Assembly (NCBI RefSeq): GCF_030758955.1
Contig: NZ_CP132360.1
Span: forward strand, 1,407,778 to 1,471,777
Direction: 5' to 3'
From: Agrococcus beijingensis
Lineage (GTDB): Bacteria; Actinomycetota; Actinomycetes; Actinomycetales; Microbacteriaceae
DNA: 64,000 nucleotides
Below the pieces are notes generated by a model that saw only the letters and a program-made list of their open reading frames with translations, was not told the origin of the DNA and ran no database searches. Position numbers and translations under genes: made by a program. Within the stretch, counting starts at the first letter, position 1. The number at the start of each line of letters is the position of its first letter. This document shows positions 8,270 through 18,359 of this stretch, piece by piece.

Positions 8270-10927
8270 TCAGCGGCCGATCCCCGCGCGCACGGCGGCG
8301 ATCGCCGCGGGCATGGCGCTCGCGTCCTGACCGCCGCCCTGCGCCATGTCGGGCTTGCCGCCGCCGCCGCCGCCCAGCACGCCGGCCGCAGCCTTCGCGA
8401 GCGGCCCGGCGGCGATGCCGGCCTTGCGGGCCGCGTCGTTGGTGGCGACGACGATCGCGGGCTTGCCGTCGACGCTGCCGCCGATGGCCACCACGGCGGC
8501 GTCGACGCCGAGGCGCTCGCGCACCTGGGCGGCGAGCGACCGCAGGTCGTCCTGCGATCCGACCGCGCCGAGGTCGACGGCCGCGAGCCGCGTGCCGCCC
8601 ACGCGCTCCGCGGCATCGGCGATCGGCTGCACGCGACCGGCGAGCTGCTTCGACTCGAACTCGGCGATGCGCTTCTCGGCGGCCTTCAGCGACGAGACGA
8701 GCTCCTCGATGCGGCCGGGCAGCGCCTCGCGCGGCGTCTTCAGCATGCCTGTGAGCTCGCTCACCAGCGTGCGCTCCGCGACCAGCTGCTGGAACGCATC
8801 CGCCCCCACCGCCGCCTCGACGCGTCGGGCGGTCGAGCCGACGCTCGACTCGCTGGTGATCGAGATGAGGCCGATCTGGCTCGAGGCGCCGACGTGCGTG
8901 CCGCCGCAGAGCTCGCGCGACCAGGGGCCGCCGATGTCGACCATGCGCACCGTCGAGCCGTACTTCTCGCCGAACAGCGACATCGCGCCGAGCGCCTTCG
9001 CCTCGTCGATCGGCATGACGCGCGTCTCGACCGGCAGGTCGTCGCGGATCGCGCTGTTCGCGATGCCCTCGAGCTCCTGGCGCATGTCGGGCGAGAGCGG
9101 GCTCGACCACGAGAAGTCGAGGCGCATGTAGCCGGCCTTGTTGTAGGAGCCCGCCTGCACGGCGTCGGGGCCGAGCAGCTGGCGCAGCGCCGCGTGCACG
9201 AGGTGCGTCGCGGTGTGGGCCTTGTTGGCGCCGCGGCGGTAGAGCGGGTCGACGACCGCGTGCGCGACGTCGCCGACGGCGATCGAGCCGGCGGTCACCC
9301 GCACGGTGTGGCTGATGAGCCCCTGCACGGGGCGCTGCACGTCGAGCACGTCGGCCTCGAAGCCCTGGCCGACGAGGCGGCCCTGGTCGCTGTCCTGGCC
9401 GCCCGACTCCGCGTAGAGCGGCGTGGCGGTGAGGATGACCTCGACCTCCTGGTCGACGCCGGCCGAGGCGACCTGCGCGCCGTCGGCGATGATGCCGATC
9501 ACCTCGCCGTCGGCCTCGAGCTCGTCGTAGCCGAGGAACGCCGTCTCGCCCTTGCCGCGCAGCTCGGAGTAGACCGAGAGGTCGGCGAGCTGCCGGCGGC
9601 GCGACTTCGCGTCGGCCTTCGCCCGCGTGCGCTGCTCGCTCATGAGCGTCTCGAACGTCGAGCGGTCGACCTCGAGGCCCGCCTCCTCGGCGATCTCCAT
9701 CGTCAGGTCGATCGGGAACCCGTACGTGTCGTGCAGCAGGAACGCCGTCTTGCCGGGCACGACGTGGCCGGAGTCACGGCGCACGCCGTCCATCGCGAGG
9801 TCGAGCACGGTCGAGCCCGACTCGAGCGTCTTGAGGAAGGTCTCCTCCTCGGCGATCGCCATGCGCTCGATGCGGCCGAACGACTCCTGCAGCTCGGGGT
9901 AGGCGGTCGACATGGCGTCGAAGCTCGCCCGGAACAGCGTCGGGAAGGTCGCCTCGTGCACGCCCAGCAGGCGCATCGCCCGCACCGAGCGGCGCATCAG
10001 GCGACGCAGGATGTAGCCGCGGCCCTCGTTGCCGGGGGTGACGCCATCGCCCATCAGCATGAGCGACGAGCGCACGTGGTCCGAGACCACGCGCATCCGC
10101 ACGTCGTCCTCGTGGTCGGCGCCGTAGCGCCGGCCGGAGAGCTCGCTCGCCAGGTCGAGCACGGGGCGCACCTGGTCGATCTCGTACATGTTCTCGACGC
10201 CCTGCTTGAGGAACGCGATGCGCTCGAGGCCCATGCCGGTGTCGATGTTCTTGCTCGGCAGCTCGCGCACGATCGTGAACTCGGTCTTCGAGCGCACGTC
10301 GGCGATCTCGTCCTGCATGAAGACGAGGTTCCAGATCTCGACGTACCGGTCGCTGCCCGTGGCGGGGCCGCCCTCGGGGCCGTACTCGGGCCCGAGGTCG
10401 TAGAAGATCTCGGAGTCGGGGCCGGCGGGGCCGGGCTGCCCGGTCATCCAGTAGTTGTCCTCGAGGCCGAGCCGCTGGATCTGCTTCGGGTCGATGTCGG
10501 TGGTCTCGAGCCAGAGGCGCTCGGCCTCGTCGTCGGTGAGGTAGACCGTCGCCCACAGGCGCTTCGGGTCGAAGCCGTAGTTGCCGTCGTCGACCGAGCC
10601 GGTCAGCAGCTCCCACGCGTAGCCGATGGCCTCGCGCTTGAAGTAGTCGCCGAACGACCAGTTGCCCGCCATCTGGAAGAAGGTGCCGTGGCGCGGGGTG
10701 CGGCCCACCTCTTCGATGTCATTGGTGCGGATGCACTTCTGCACGTCTGCGGCGCGGGGCCACGGAGCGGGCACCCGGCCGGAGAGGTACGGGATGAACG
10801 GCACCATGCCGGCGATCGTGAACATGATCGCGGGGTCGTCGCTCACCAGCGACGCCGAGGGCACGATCTCGTGATCGCGCCGCTCGAAGTACTTCAGGAA
10901 GCGGGCGTGGATCTCTGCGGTCTGCAT
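8270..10927 (-). CDS. alaS: Alanyl-tRNA synthetase
   Basis: 885 residues (E. coli 876). Charges tRNA-Ala. Order: class II catalytic core (RFLKYFERRDHE, PFIPYLSG, FFQMAGNWSFGDYF), tRNA-binding middle, editing domain with the HTATH and CGGTH zinc/editing motifs, and a C-terminal DHHA1 domain ending in a glycine-rich GGGGGGKPDMAQGGG. Complete. Transcribed with the rpsD group on the minus strand. Confidence 0.98.
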   Translation of the reverse strand: MQTAEIHARFLKYFERRDHEIVPSASLVSDDPAIMFTIAGMVPFIPYLSGRVPAPWPRAADVQKCIRTNDIEEVGRTPRHGTFFQMAGNWSFGDYFKREAIGYAWELLTGSVDDGNYGFDPKRLWATVYLTDDEAERLWLETTDIDPKQIQRLGLEDNYWMTGQPGPAGPDSEIFYDLGPEYGPEGGPATGSDRYVEIWNLVFMQDEIADVRSKTEFTIVRELPSKNIDTGMGLERIAFLKQGVENMYEIDQVRPVLDLASELSGRRYGADHEDDVRMRVVSDHVRSSLMLMGDGVTPGNEGRGYILRRLMRRSVRAMRLLGVHEATFPTLFRASFDAMSTAYPELQESFGRIERMAIAEEETFLKTLESGSTVLDLAMDGVRRDSGHVVPGKTAFLLHDTYGFPIDLTMEIAEEAGLEVDRSTFETLMSEQRTRAKADAKSRRRQLADLSVYSELRGKGETAFLGYDELEADGEVIGIIADGAQVASAGVDQEVEVILTATPLYAESGGQDSDQGRLVGQGFEADVLDVQRPVQGLISHTVRVTAGSIAVGDVAHAVVDPLYRRGANKAHTATHLVHAALRQLLGPDAVQAGSYNKAGYMRLDFSWSSPLSPDMRQELEGIANSAIRDDLPVETRVMPIDEAKALGAMSLFGEKYGSTVRMVDIGGPWSRELCGGTHVGASSQIGLISITSESSVGSTARRVEAAVGADAFQQLVAERTLVSELTGMLKTPREALPGRIEELVSSLKAAEKRIAEFESKQLAGRVQPIADAAERVGGTRLAAVDLGAVGSQDDLRSLAAQVRERLGVDAAVVAIGGSVDGKPAIVVATNDAARKAGIAAGPLAKAAAGVLGGGGGGKPDMAQGGGQDASAMPAAIAAVRAGIGR

Positions 10928-11002
10928 GAAGTCAGGTCTTTCCAGCCCCGTCGGGGCCTGACGAGCCCGGGCGCATCGCGCCCGGGCTCGGATCGGGTGT
11001 CG

Positions 11003-11182
11003 TCACTCGCCTCGCAGCTCGCGGTCGCGTGCCTGGTAGCCGTCCTTGACGGCATCCGTGAACTCGCGACCACGTGCGTCGACGTTGTCGAAGAACGCCT
11101 TGCCCTTCTCGGTCTCCTCGAGCCTGCGGGCGGCGAAGATGCCGATCGCGACACCGACGGCCAGGAACAGGAGCTTCTTCAC
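11003..11182 (-). CDS. Small single-pass membrane protein
   Basis: 59 residues from GTG at 11182 with GAAGGGG upstream at good spacing. The N-terminus (KKLLFLAVGVAIGIFAARRLEE) is one membrane helix followed by a charged amphipathic helix. Small proteins of this shape are often found between rpsD and alaS in actinobacteria. Function unknown. Confidence 0.75.
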   Translation of the reverse strand: MKKLLFLAVGVAIGIFAARRLEETEKGKAFFDNVDARGREFTDAVKDGYQARDRELRGE

Positions 11183-11251
11183 AGCGGATCCCCTTCGTTG
11201 CTCGCTTCGCCCCGCACCGGATCGGCGCGGGGGCTCGGACAGTCTAACGAC

Positions 11252-11281
11252 GAGAGGGGCCGCCTTCCGGCGACCCCTCTC
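11252..11281 (-). terminator. Hairpin downstream of rpsD
   Basis: GAGAGGGG pairs with CCCCTCTC, and an inner CGCC-TTCC-GGCG stem continues the helix. It lies 16 bases after the rpsD stop and has no clear U-run on the minus strand, so it may attenuate transcription or protect the rpsD 3' end. Confidence 0.55.
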
Positions 11282-11296
11282 AGCGACTCGCTCGGA

Positions 11297-11926
11297 TCAG
11301 CGGGCTGCGTAGTACTCGACGACGAGCTGGACCTCGGCGGTGACGGGCACCTCGGCGCGCTTCGGGCGGCGCACGAGGCGAGCCTGGAGGCGGTCGAGCT
11401 GCACGTCGAGGTACGGCGGGACGGGGGGCAGGACGCCGGCGTGGCCGCCTGCGGCCGCGACCTGGAACGGCTCCATGCCCTCGCTGCGCTCGTGCACGTG
11501 GATGAGCTGGCCCGGCTTCACGCGGAAGGACGGGCGGTCGACGCGCTGGCCGTCGACCATGATGTGGCGGTGCACGACCATCTGGCGGGCCTGCGAGGTG
11601 GTGCGGGCGAAGCCGGCGCGCAGCACGAGCGCGTCGAGACGCATCTCGAGCAGCTCGACCAGGTTCTCACCGGTCAGGCCGGCCTGGCGGCGGGCCTCGT
11701 TGAACGTCGTGCGCATCTGCGCCTCGCGGATGCCGTACTGGGCCCGCAGACGCTGCTTCTCGCGGAGGCGGACGGCGTAGTCGCTGTCAGCCTTGCGCTT
11801 GGTGCGGCCGTGCTGGCCGGGGCCGTAGGGGCGCTTCTCGAGGTAGCGAGCGGCCTTCGGGGTGAGGGCGATGCCGAGGGCGCGCGAGAGGCGCGTCTTC
11901 GATCGGGTACGGGACTTCGTGGACAT
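11297..11926 (-). CDS. rpsD: 30S ribosomal protein S4
   Basis: 209 residues. Primary 16S rRNA-binding protein of the 5' domain. Seen: N-terminal SRALGIALTPKAARYLEKRPYGPGQHG, and the S4 RNA-binding domain from about residue 95 (RLDALVLRAGFARTTSQARQMVVHRHI). It contains no cysteine, so it is the zinc-free form. It stands alone rather than in the alpha operon, as is common in this group. Confidence 0.98.
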   Translation of the reverse strand: MSTKSRTRSKTRLSRALGIALTPKAARYLEKRPYGPGQHGRTKRKADSDYAVRLREKQRLRAQYGIREAQMRTTFNEARRQAGLTGENLVELLEMRLDALVLRAGFARTTSQARQMVVHRHIMVDGQRVDRPSFRVKPGQLIHVHERSEGMEPFQVAAAGGHAGVLPPVPPYLDVQLDRLQARLVRRPKRAEVPVTAEVQLVVEYYAAR

Positions 11927-12066
11927 GACTTCCTTCGCTGAGTCGCTGCCGCGTGAGCGGCTGTCCCGGCCGAATGCCGGGACCTAAGGAGGGGTGCGGG
12001 TCCGAGATGTGCAGACGAGCTGCGAGTGGACCAGGGATCAGGCTACCAGATGCCGTGCTCCAGGGC

Positions 12067-13428
12067 TCAGCCCTCTCCGGCCAGGATGCGGCGGATGCGC
12101 TCGAGCCGGGCGGCGACGTCGCGCTCGTAGCCGTGCTGCCCGGGCTCGTAGTAGCGGCGCCCGACGAGCGGGTCGGGCAGGTACTGCTGCGTGGCGACGC
12201 CGTGGGGCGCGTCGTGGGCGTAGCGGTAGCCCTTGCCGTGGCCGAGGCGCTTGGCGCCCGGGTAGTGGCCGTCGCGCAGGTGCATCGGCACGCGGCCGAA
12301 GTCGCCGCGGCGCACGTCGGCGATCGCGCTGTCGATGCCCGAGTAGGAGCGGTTCGACTTGGGGGCGGTCGCCAGGTAGACCACCGCTTCGGCGAGCGGG
12401 ATGCGCCCCTCGGGCATGCCGATCATCTGCACCGCCGTCGCGGCGGCGGTCGCGATGACGAGCCCCTGCGGGTCGGCCATGCCGATGTCCTCTGCCGCGA
12501 GCACGATGATGCGGCGGGCGATGAAGCGCGGGTCCTCCCCCGCCTCGATCATGCGCGCCAGGTAGTGCAGCGCGGCGTCGGGGTCGGAGCCCCGCACCGA
12601 CTTGATGAAGGCCGAGATGACGTCGTAGTGCTCGTCGCCCTGGCGGTCGTAGCGCAGCAGTGCCCGGTCGACCGCGCTCGCCAGGGCCTCCGCGGTCACG
12701 CGCGCCGGCGCATCCGCCCCGTCCGCTTCGTCGTCGGCGTCGGACTCGGCCGCCGCGTCGACGGCGCGCGCCTCGAGCGCGTGGGCGCCGGCCGCCTCGA
12801 GCGCGGTCAGGGCACGACGGGCGTCGCCGGAGGAGAGCCGGATCAGCTGCGCCCGTGCGTCGTCGTCGAGCACGATGCGGCCGTCGAAGCCGCGCGGGTC
12901 GGCGATCGCGCGCTCGACCAGCTCGGCGATGTCGTCGTCGTCGAGCGGCTCGAGCGTCAGCAGCAGCGAGCGCGAGAGCAGCGGGCTGATGACGCTGAAC
13001 GAGGGGTTCTCGGTGGTGGCGGCGATGAGCGTCACCCAGCCCTGCTCGACGCCCGGCAGCAGCGCGTCCTGCTGCGCCTTGCTGAAGCGGTGGATCTCGT
13101 CGAGGAAGAGCACGGTCGAGCGCTGGTAGAGGTCTCGGTCGCTGAGCGCCGACTCCATCACCTGCCGCACGTCCTTCACGCCCGCGGTGACCGCGCTCAG
13201 CTCGACGAAGCGGCGGTCGGAGGAGTGCGCGATCGACTGCGCGAGGGTCGTCTTGCCGGTGCCGGGCGGGCCCCAGAGGATGACGCTCTGGCCGGAGGCC
13301 GACTCGCTCGAGCCCGCCAGGCGCCGCAGCGGCGAGCCGGGGCCCAGCAGGTGGCGCTGCCCGACGACCTCGTCGAGGCTGGTGGGCCGCATGCGCACGG
13401 CGAGCGGCGCTGTCGTCCCGATGGCCAT
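12067..13428 (-). CDS. rarA: Replication-associated recombination protein A (MgsA/RarA AAA+ ATPase)
   Basis: 453 residues. AAA+ ATPase acting at stalled replication forks with SSB. Walker [10 protein letters not shown] at 53-61, Walker [10 protein letters not shown], sensor 1 AATTENPSF, then the C-terminal tetramerisation region ([22 protein letters not shown]). An acidic Ala/Asp-rich insert at about 225-245 separates the ATPase and C-terminal parts. 140 bases separate it from rpsD, so it may share its transcript. Confidence 0.95.
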   Translation of the reverse strand: MAIGTTAPLAVRMRPTSLDEVVGQRHLLGPGSPLRRLAGSSESASGQSVILWGPPGTGKTTLAQSIAHSSDRRFVELSAVTAGVKDVRQVMESALSDRDLYQRSTVLFLDEIHRFSKAQQDALLPGVEQGWVTLIAATTENPSFSVISPLLSRSLLLTLEPLDDDDIAELVERAIADPRGFDGRIVLDDDARAQLIRLSSGDARRALTALEAAGAHALEARAVDAAAESDADDEADGADAPARVTAEALASAVDRALLRYDRQGDEHYDVISAFIKSVRGSDPDAALHYLARMIEAGEDPRFIARRIIVLAAEDIGMADPQGLVIATAAATAVQMIGMPEGRIPLAEAVVYLATAPKSNRSYSGIDSAIADVRRGDFGRVPMHLRDGHYPGAKRLGHGKGYRYAHDAPHGVATQQYLPDPLVGRRYYEPGQHGYERDVAARLERIRRILAGEG

Positions 13429-13553
13429 GCCTCCATGCTAGGCGGCACCGCCGACACGGCCCCGCCCGACGGTGCGGGCGAACGGGGGCGGATGCGTTGT
13501 GCCGGTAGCCTGAACGCCGGTCGCGCGGGTGCGCGGCAGGCAGAGGAGAGCCC

Positions 13554-14312
13554 GTGGTCAGCAAGCAGGAGCAGGAGCGTCGCGTCCGCGACTACCGCGC
13601 ACGGCAGACGGTGCACGCGCGACGGCGGCAGCGGCAGCGCCGCGACTCGCTGCTCGGCGGTGCGCTCGCACTCGTGGTGCTGCTCGGCGGTGCCGCGCTG
13701 ATCGCGACCGTGCAGCCGCCCGCCGACCCGGCCTCGACCGCCGCGCCCACGGCGCCCGTCGAGACCCCGGCCGCGGAGTCGCTCGTGCCCGACCCCTCGC
13801 TCGCCGAGGGACGCACCTGGACGGGCGCGCTGACGGTCAACGGCGTCGAGCTCGGCGTCGAGCTCGACGGCGCGGCAGCACCGCAGGCGGTGTCGGCGGT
13901 GCTGGCCGACACCCAGAGCGACTACTACGACGGCAAGACCTGCCACCGCCTCACCACCAGCCCCGGCTTCAGCGTGCTGCAGTGCGGCTCGGTCGACGGC
14001 CAGGGCAGCGGCGACCCGAGCTACGCCTACGGGCCGATCGAGAACGCCCCGGCCGACGACCTCTACGTCGAGGGCACCATCGCCATGGCGCGCCAGAGCA
14101 ACAACGCCGAGTCGAACGGCCACCAGTTCTTCATCGTCTACGGCGACACCACCATCCCCTCCGACAACGCTGGCGGCTACTCGGTGATCGGCCGCGTCAC
14201 CTCGGGCCTCGACCAGTTGCAGACCGACGTCATCGCGCTCGGCACCCAGGGCGGCGCGCCCGACGGCCCGCCCGCAGCGCCGGTCGCGATCGACGACTTC
14301 GTGCTGCAGTAG
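13554..14312 (+). CDS. Membrane-anchored cyclophilin-type peptidyl-prolyl isomerase
   Basis: 252 residues. N-terminal basic segment, one membrane helix at about 33-52, a Pro/Ala/Thr linker, then a cyclophilin domain (KTCHRLTTSPGFSVLQCGS, GTIAMARQSNNAESNGHQFFI, YSVIGRVTSGL). It is expected to act outside the cytoplasm on secreted proteins. GTG start with AGAGGAGA upstream. The position next to relA matches the ppiB gene (Rv2582) in M. tuberculosis. Confidence 0.92.
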   Translation: MVSKQEQERRVRDYRARQTVHARRRQRQRRDSLLGGALALVVLLGGAALIATVQPPADPASTAAPTAPVETPAAESLVPDPSLAEGRTWTGALTVNGVELGVELDGAAAPQAVSAVLADTQSDYYDGKTCHRLTTSPGFSVLQCGSVDGQGSGDPSYAYGPIENAPADDLYVEGTIAMARQSNNAESNGHQFFIVYGDTTIPSDNAGGYSVIGRVTSGLDQLQTDVIALGTQGGAPDGPPAAPVAIDDFVLQ

Positions 14313-14376
14313 CCGCGCTGCCCGACTCCAAGGGTTAGGCTCGACCTGCCCGTTCCCTCGTACGAGAGACTTCGTC

Positions 14377-16053
14377 ATGCCCGATTCCATCCAGCCCACC
14401 GACCCCGCTGCTGCGGGCGAGACCGCCGCCACGGAGGAGCGCGCCGCCGAGGCCGCCGCCACGCAGCCCGACACGCCGGCGCAGCCCGCTGAGCAGGGGG
14501 CCGACGCCGATGTCGCGACCACCGAGGTCGCGGCCGAGGAGCCGGCGCTCGACGAAGATGCTCCGGCGGCCGAGGCCTCTGCAGCCGAGATGACGGCAGC
14601 CGCCGACGCGGCAGCCGGGATCCCGGCCGAGCAGGCCGTGGCCGAGCTTCCCGCCGACGAGGTGCCGCTCGAGGCGCCCGCCGAGGAGGTCGCTCCCGCC
14701 GAGGTCGCTCCCGACGAGGAGGCTCCCGCCGAGGCTGCACTGAGCGCAGCGGCGCCCGCGGATGCCGCAGAGGCGCCCGCCGAGGAGGCCGAGGCTCCCG
14801 CGGAGCCCAGCGGCCCCGAGCAGGGCGAGCCCGAGATCGAGCGCGGCCTGGGTCGCGTCGACGCCGCCGGCATCGTCGCCGTGAAGGAGGGCGACGCCTG
14901 GCGCGTCGTCGGCCAGTTCCCCGACGTGAGCGCCGAGGAGGCCCTCGCCTACTTCGAGCGCAAGTACGCCGACCTCGAGGGCCAGGTGCGCCTGCTCGAG
15001 CAGCGCGTGCGCGGCGGCGCGAACGCCCGCGACGTGGCGAAGGCCGCATCGCACCTGCACCAGTCGGTCGAGTCGGCCAGCGCCGTCGGCGACATCCCCT
15101 CGCTGCTGACCCGTCTCGACGCGCTCCGCGGGGAGCTCGGCCAGCTCGAGGCGCAGCAGCAGGCCGCCACCAAGGCCGAGACCGAGGCCGCGGTCGCCGA
15201 GCGCACCGCCGTCGTCGAGTCGATCGAGAAGCTCGCCGCCACCGACCTCGAGAACGTGCAGTGGAAGCAGATGATGCAGCAGGTCGATCTGCTGTTCGCC
15301 GACTGGCAGCGACTGCAGAAGGACGGCCCGCGCATCTCGAAGCACCAGGCCGACACGCTCTGGAAGCGCTTCCGCGACGCGCGCGCGACGCTCGAGACCG
15401 CTCGCCGCCGCTTCTTCGCCGACCTCGACGCCTCGCACAAGGATGTCCGCGCCCGCAAGCAGGCCCTCGTCGAGCAGGCGCAGGCGCTGGCGCCGAAGGG
15501 CTCCGACGGCATCCCCGCCTACCGCAGCCTGCTCGACCAGTGGAAGGCCGCGGGCCGCGCAGGGCGCAAGATCGACGACGCGCTCTGGGCCCAGTTCAAG
15601 GAGGCCGGCGACGTGCTCTTCGCCGCGAAGGCCGAGCAGGTCTCGGTCGACAACGAGGAGTACACGGCCAATCTCGCCGCCAAGCGCGAGCTGCTCGAGG
15701 AGGCCGCGCCGATCCTCGAGATCACCGACCGCGCCAAGGCTCGCGAGACGCTCCTCGGCATCCAGCGCCGCTGGGATGAGATCGGCCGCGTGCCCCGCGA
15801 GGCGCTGCGCGAGGTCGAGGACCGCATGCGCAAGATCGAGACGCACGTGCGCGAGCTCGACGAGCAGCACTGGAAGGCATCCAACCCCGAGCGCAAGGCG
15901 CGCTCCGAGGGCCTCGCCGGCCAGCTCGAGGACGCCATCGAGAAGCTCGAGGGCGAGATCGCCGAGACCGGCGACGCGAAGCGCAAGGCCGAGCTCGAGG
16001 CAGAGCTGCAGACCAAGCGCACCTGGCTCGAGGTCGTCGCCGCCGCAGGCTGA
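14377..16053 (+). CDS. DUF349 domain-containing protein
   Basis: 558 residues. Residues 1-155 are low-complexity Ala/Glu/Pro, probably disordered. From about 160 on it is almost all helical, with several DUF349 repeats (pattern W..L..DGPRISK, F..ARA..E.ARRRFF, LDQWKAAGRAGRKIDDALW). DUF349 proteins are usual in actinobacteria next to relA; their role is not settled. Convergent with relA. Confidence 0.88.
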   Translation: MPDSIQPTDPAAAGETAATEERAAEAAATQPDTPAQPAEQGADADVATTEVAAEEPALDEDAPAAEASAAEMTAAADAAAGIPAEQAVAELPADEVPLEAPAEEVAPAEVAPDEEAPAEAALSAAAPADAAEAPAEEAEAPAEPSGPEQGEPEIERGLGRVDAAGIVAVKEGDAWRVVGQFPDVSAEEALAYFERKYADLEGQVRLLEQRVRGGANARDVAKAASHLHQSVESASAVGDIPSLLTRLDALRGELGQLEAQQQAATKAETEAAVAERTAVVESIEKLAATDLENVQWKQMMQQVDLLFADWQRLQKDGPRISKHQADTLWKRFRDARATLETARRRFFADLDASHKDVRARKQALVEQAQALAPKGSDGIPAYRSLLDQWKAAGRAGRKIDDALWAQFKEAGDVLFAAKAEQVSVDNEEYTANLAAKRELLEEAAPILEITDRAKARETLLGIQRRWDEIGRVPREALREVEDRMRKIETHVRELDEQHWKASNPERKARSEGLAGQLEDAIEKLEGEIAETGDAKRKAELEAELQTKRTWLEVVAAAG

Positions 16054-16108
16054 GCGCAGCAGCACCGATCACGCGGTCGTCGCCCTCGGGCGGCGGCCGC
16101 GCGGTCGT

Positions 16109-18343
16109 TCAACCGGTGGTGATCCGGTAGACGTCGTACACGCCGTCGATGCGACGCGCGGCGTTCAGCACGTTGTCGAGGTGCGTGACGTCGCCCATCT
16201 CGAAGGCGAACCGGCTGATCGCGAGGCGGTCGTTGCCGGTGTGCACGCTCGCCGAGAGGATGTTCACGTGGTGCTCGGTGAGCACCCGCGTGATGTCGCT
16301 GAGCAGCCCGGAGCGGTCGAGCGCCTCGACCTGGATGTTCACCAGGAACAGCCCCTTCGACGTCGCCGCCCATTCGACCTCGATCATGCGCTCGGGCTCG
16401 GCGAGCAGCCCCGAGACGTTCGGGCAGCTGCGCTGGTGCACGCTGACGCCCTGACCGCGAGTGACGAAGCCGACGATGTCGTCGTCGGGCACGGGGGTGC
16501 AGCACTTCGACAGCTTCACCAGGATGTCGTCGGCGCCGCGCACGAGCACGCCGGACGCGCTGGAGGCCGGTCGCGGGGCGCGCGACGAGGGCAGCACCGG
16601 TACCGGCTGGTCGTCCTCGTCGGTCGACTCCTCCGCCCGGATCGCCGCGACGACCTTCTCGAGCACCGACTGGGTCGAGACGTGGCCCTCCCCCACGGCC
16701 GCGTACAGCGCCGTGACGTCGTCGTACTTGAGCTGCGCGGCCACCTGCGAGAACGCATCCCGCCCCATCAGCTTCTGCAGCGGCAGGTCGTGCCGGCGCA
16801 TCGCCTTCGCGATCGCCTCCTTGCCCACCTCGACGGCCTCGTCGCGGCGCTCGCGCTGGAACCACTGGCGGATCTTGCTGCGCGCGCGCGGCGAGGTGAC
16901 GAAGCCCTGCCAATCCTGGCTGGGCCCCGCGTCGGGGTTCTTCGACGTGAGCACCTCGACGATGTCGCCGGTCTGCAGCTTCGTGTCGAGCGGCACGAGC
17001 CGGCCGTTCACCTTGGCGCCCATCGTGCGATGGCCGACCTCGGTGTGCACCGCGTACGCGAAGTCGACCGGGGTGCCGCCGGCGGGCAGGCCGATGACCT
17101 TGCCCTTCGGCGTGAAGACGTAGAGCTCCTTCGCGCCGATCTCGAAGCGCAGCGAGTCGAGGAACTCACCGGGGTCGGTGGTCTCCTCCTGCCAGTCGTT
17201 GATGTGCTGCAGCCACGCCATGTCGGTGGTCGACATCGACCCGCCGCCCTGCTTGTACTTCCAGTGCGCCGCGACGCCGTACTCGGCCCGCCGGTGCATC
17301 TCCTCGGTGCGGATCTGGATCTCGACGTGGTGGCCGCGCGGGCCGATGACCGTCGTGTGCAGCGACTGGTAGAGGTTGAACTTCGGCGTCGCGATGTAGT
17401 CCTTCAGGCGGCCCGGCATCGGCTGCCAGCGCGCGTGGATGGCACCCAGCACCGCGTAGCAGTCGCGCACCGACGGCACGATCACCCGCACGCCGACGAG
17501 GTCGTAGATGTCGGCGAAGTCGTGGCCGCGCACCCGCATCTTGTTGTAGATCGAGTAGTACTGCTTCGGCCGGCCGGCGATGCGACCGCGGATGCGCTGG
17601 GCCTTCATGTCTTCGCTGAGGCCCGCGACGACGTCTTCGAGGTAGCGCTCGCGCTCGGGCGCCCGCGCCTCGACGAGGTTCTTGATCTCGAGGTAGACCT
17701 TGGGCTGCAGCACCGCGAACGAGAGGTCCTCGAGCTCGACCTTGATGGTCTGGATGCCGAGGCGGTGTGCGAGGGGCGCGTAGATCTCGATGGTCTCCCG
17801 TGCCTTGCGCTGCGCCGACTCGTCGGAGACGAAGCCCCAGGTGCGCGCGTTGTGGAGCCGGTCGGCGAGCTTGATCACCAGCACGCGGATGTCCTTCGAC
17901 ATCGCCACGACCATCTTGCGCACCGTCTCGGCCTGCGCCGACTCGCCGTACTTCAGCTTGTCGAGCTTGGTGACGCCGTCGACGAGCATCGCGATCTCGT
18001 CGCCGAAGTCGGCACGGCACTGCTCGAGCGTGTACGAGGTGTCCTCGACGGTGTCGTGCAGCAGCGCGGCGGCGACCGTGATGGCGCCGATGCCGAGATC
18101 GGCGAGGATCTGGGCGACGGCCACGGGGTGCGTGATGTAGGGCTCGCCCGACTTGCGGTACTGTCCGCGGTGCGCCTCCTCGGCGACGATGTAGGCGCGC
18201 TGGATCAGCCCGCTGTCGCCCTTGGGATGCTGCGACTTGACCGTGCGGATCAGCTCGTCGACCGCGCCGGCGCGATGCGAGCGCGAGAACAGGAAGGGCA
18301 GGAGCGTGCGGAAGCCGCCAGGCGACTGCTGGATGTCGCTCAT
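16109..18343 (-). CDS. relA: Bifunctional (p)ppGpp synthetase/hydrolase
   Basis: 744 residues, the long RelA/SpoT (Rel) type. Makes and degrades ppGpp in the stringent response. Order: HD hydrolase domain (ITHPVAVAQILADL, AALLHDTVEDT), synthetase domain (RVRGHDFADIYDLVGVRVIV, HARWQPMPGRLKDYIATPK, VEIQIRTEEMHRRAEYGVAAHW), TGS domain (VFTPKGKVIGLPAGGTPVDFAYAVH), a zinc-finger region (CCTPVPDDDIVGFVTRG) and a C-terminal ACT domain. Both active sites look intact, so it is probably the only long Rel enzyme. It follows secF after 16 bases. Confidence 0.97.
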   Translation of the reverse strand: MSDIQQSPGGFRTLLPFLFSRSHRAGAVDELIRTVKSQHPKGDSGLIQRAYIVAEEAHRGQYRKSGEPYITHPVAVAQILADLGIGAITVAAALLHDTVEDTSYTLEQCRADFGDEIAMLVDGVTKLDKLKYGESAQAETVRKMVVAMSKDIRVLVIKLADRLHNARTWGFVSDESAQRKARETIEIYAPLAHRLGIQTIKVELEDLSFAVLQPKVYLEIKNLVEARAPERERYLEDVVAGLSEDMKAQRIRGRIAGRPKQYYSIYNKMRVRGHDFADIYDLVGVRVIVPSVRDCYAVLGAIHARWQPMPGRLKDYIATPKFNLYQSLHTTVIGPRGHHVEIQIRTEEMHRRAEYGVAAHWKYKQGGGSMSTTDMAWLQHINDWQEETTDPGEFLDSLRFEIGAKELYVFTPKGKVIGLPAGGTPVDFAYAVHTEVGHRTMGAKVNGRLVPLDTKLQTGDIVEVLTSKNPDAGPSQDWQGFVTSPRARSKIRQWFQRERRDEAVEVGKEAIAKAMRRHDLPLQKLMGRDAFSQVAAQLKYDDVTALYAAVGEGHVSTQSVLEKVVAAIRAEESTDEDDQPVPVLPSSRAPRPASSASGVLVRGADDILVKLSKCCTPVPDDDIVGFVTRGQGVSVHQRSCPNVSGLLAEPERMIEVEWAATSKGLFLVNIQVEALDRSGLLSDITRVLTEHHVNILSASVHTGNDRLAISRFAFEMGDVTHLDNVLNAARRIDGVYDVYRITTG

Positions 18344-18359
18344 GCCGCTCCCTCCTGCC

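Noticed and set aside
14377..14840. Tandem repeat in the 5' part of the DUF349 gene
   Set aside because: Ala/Glu/Pro-rich low complexity at the protein level without a regular DNA repeat unit.
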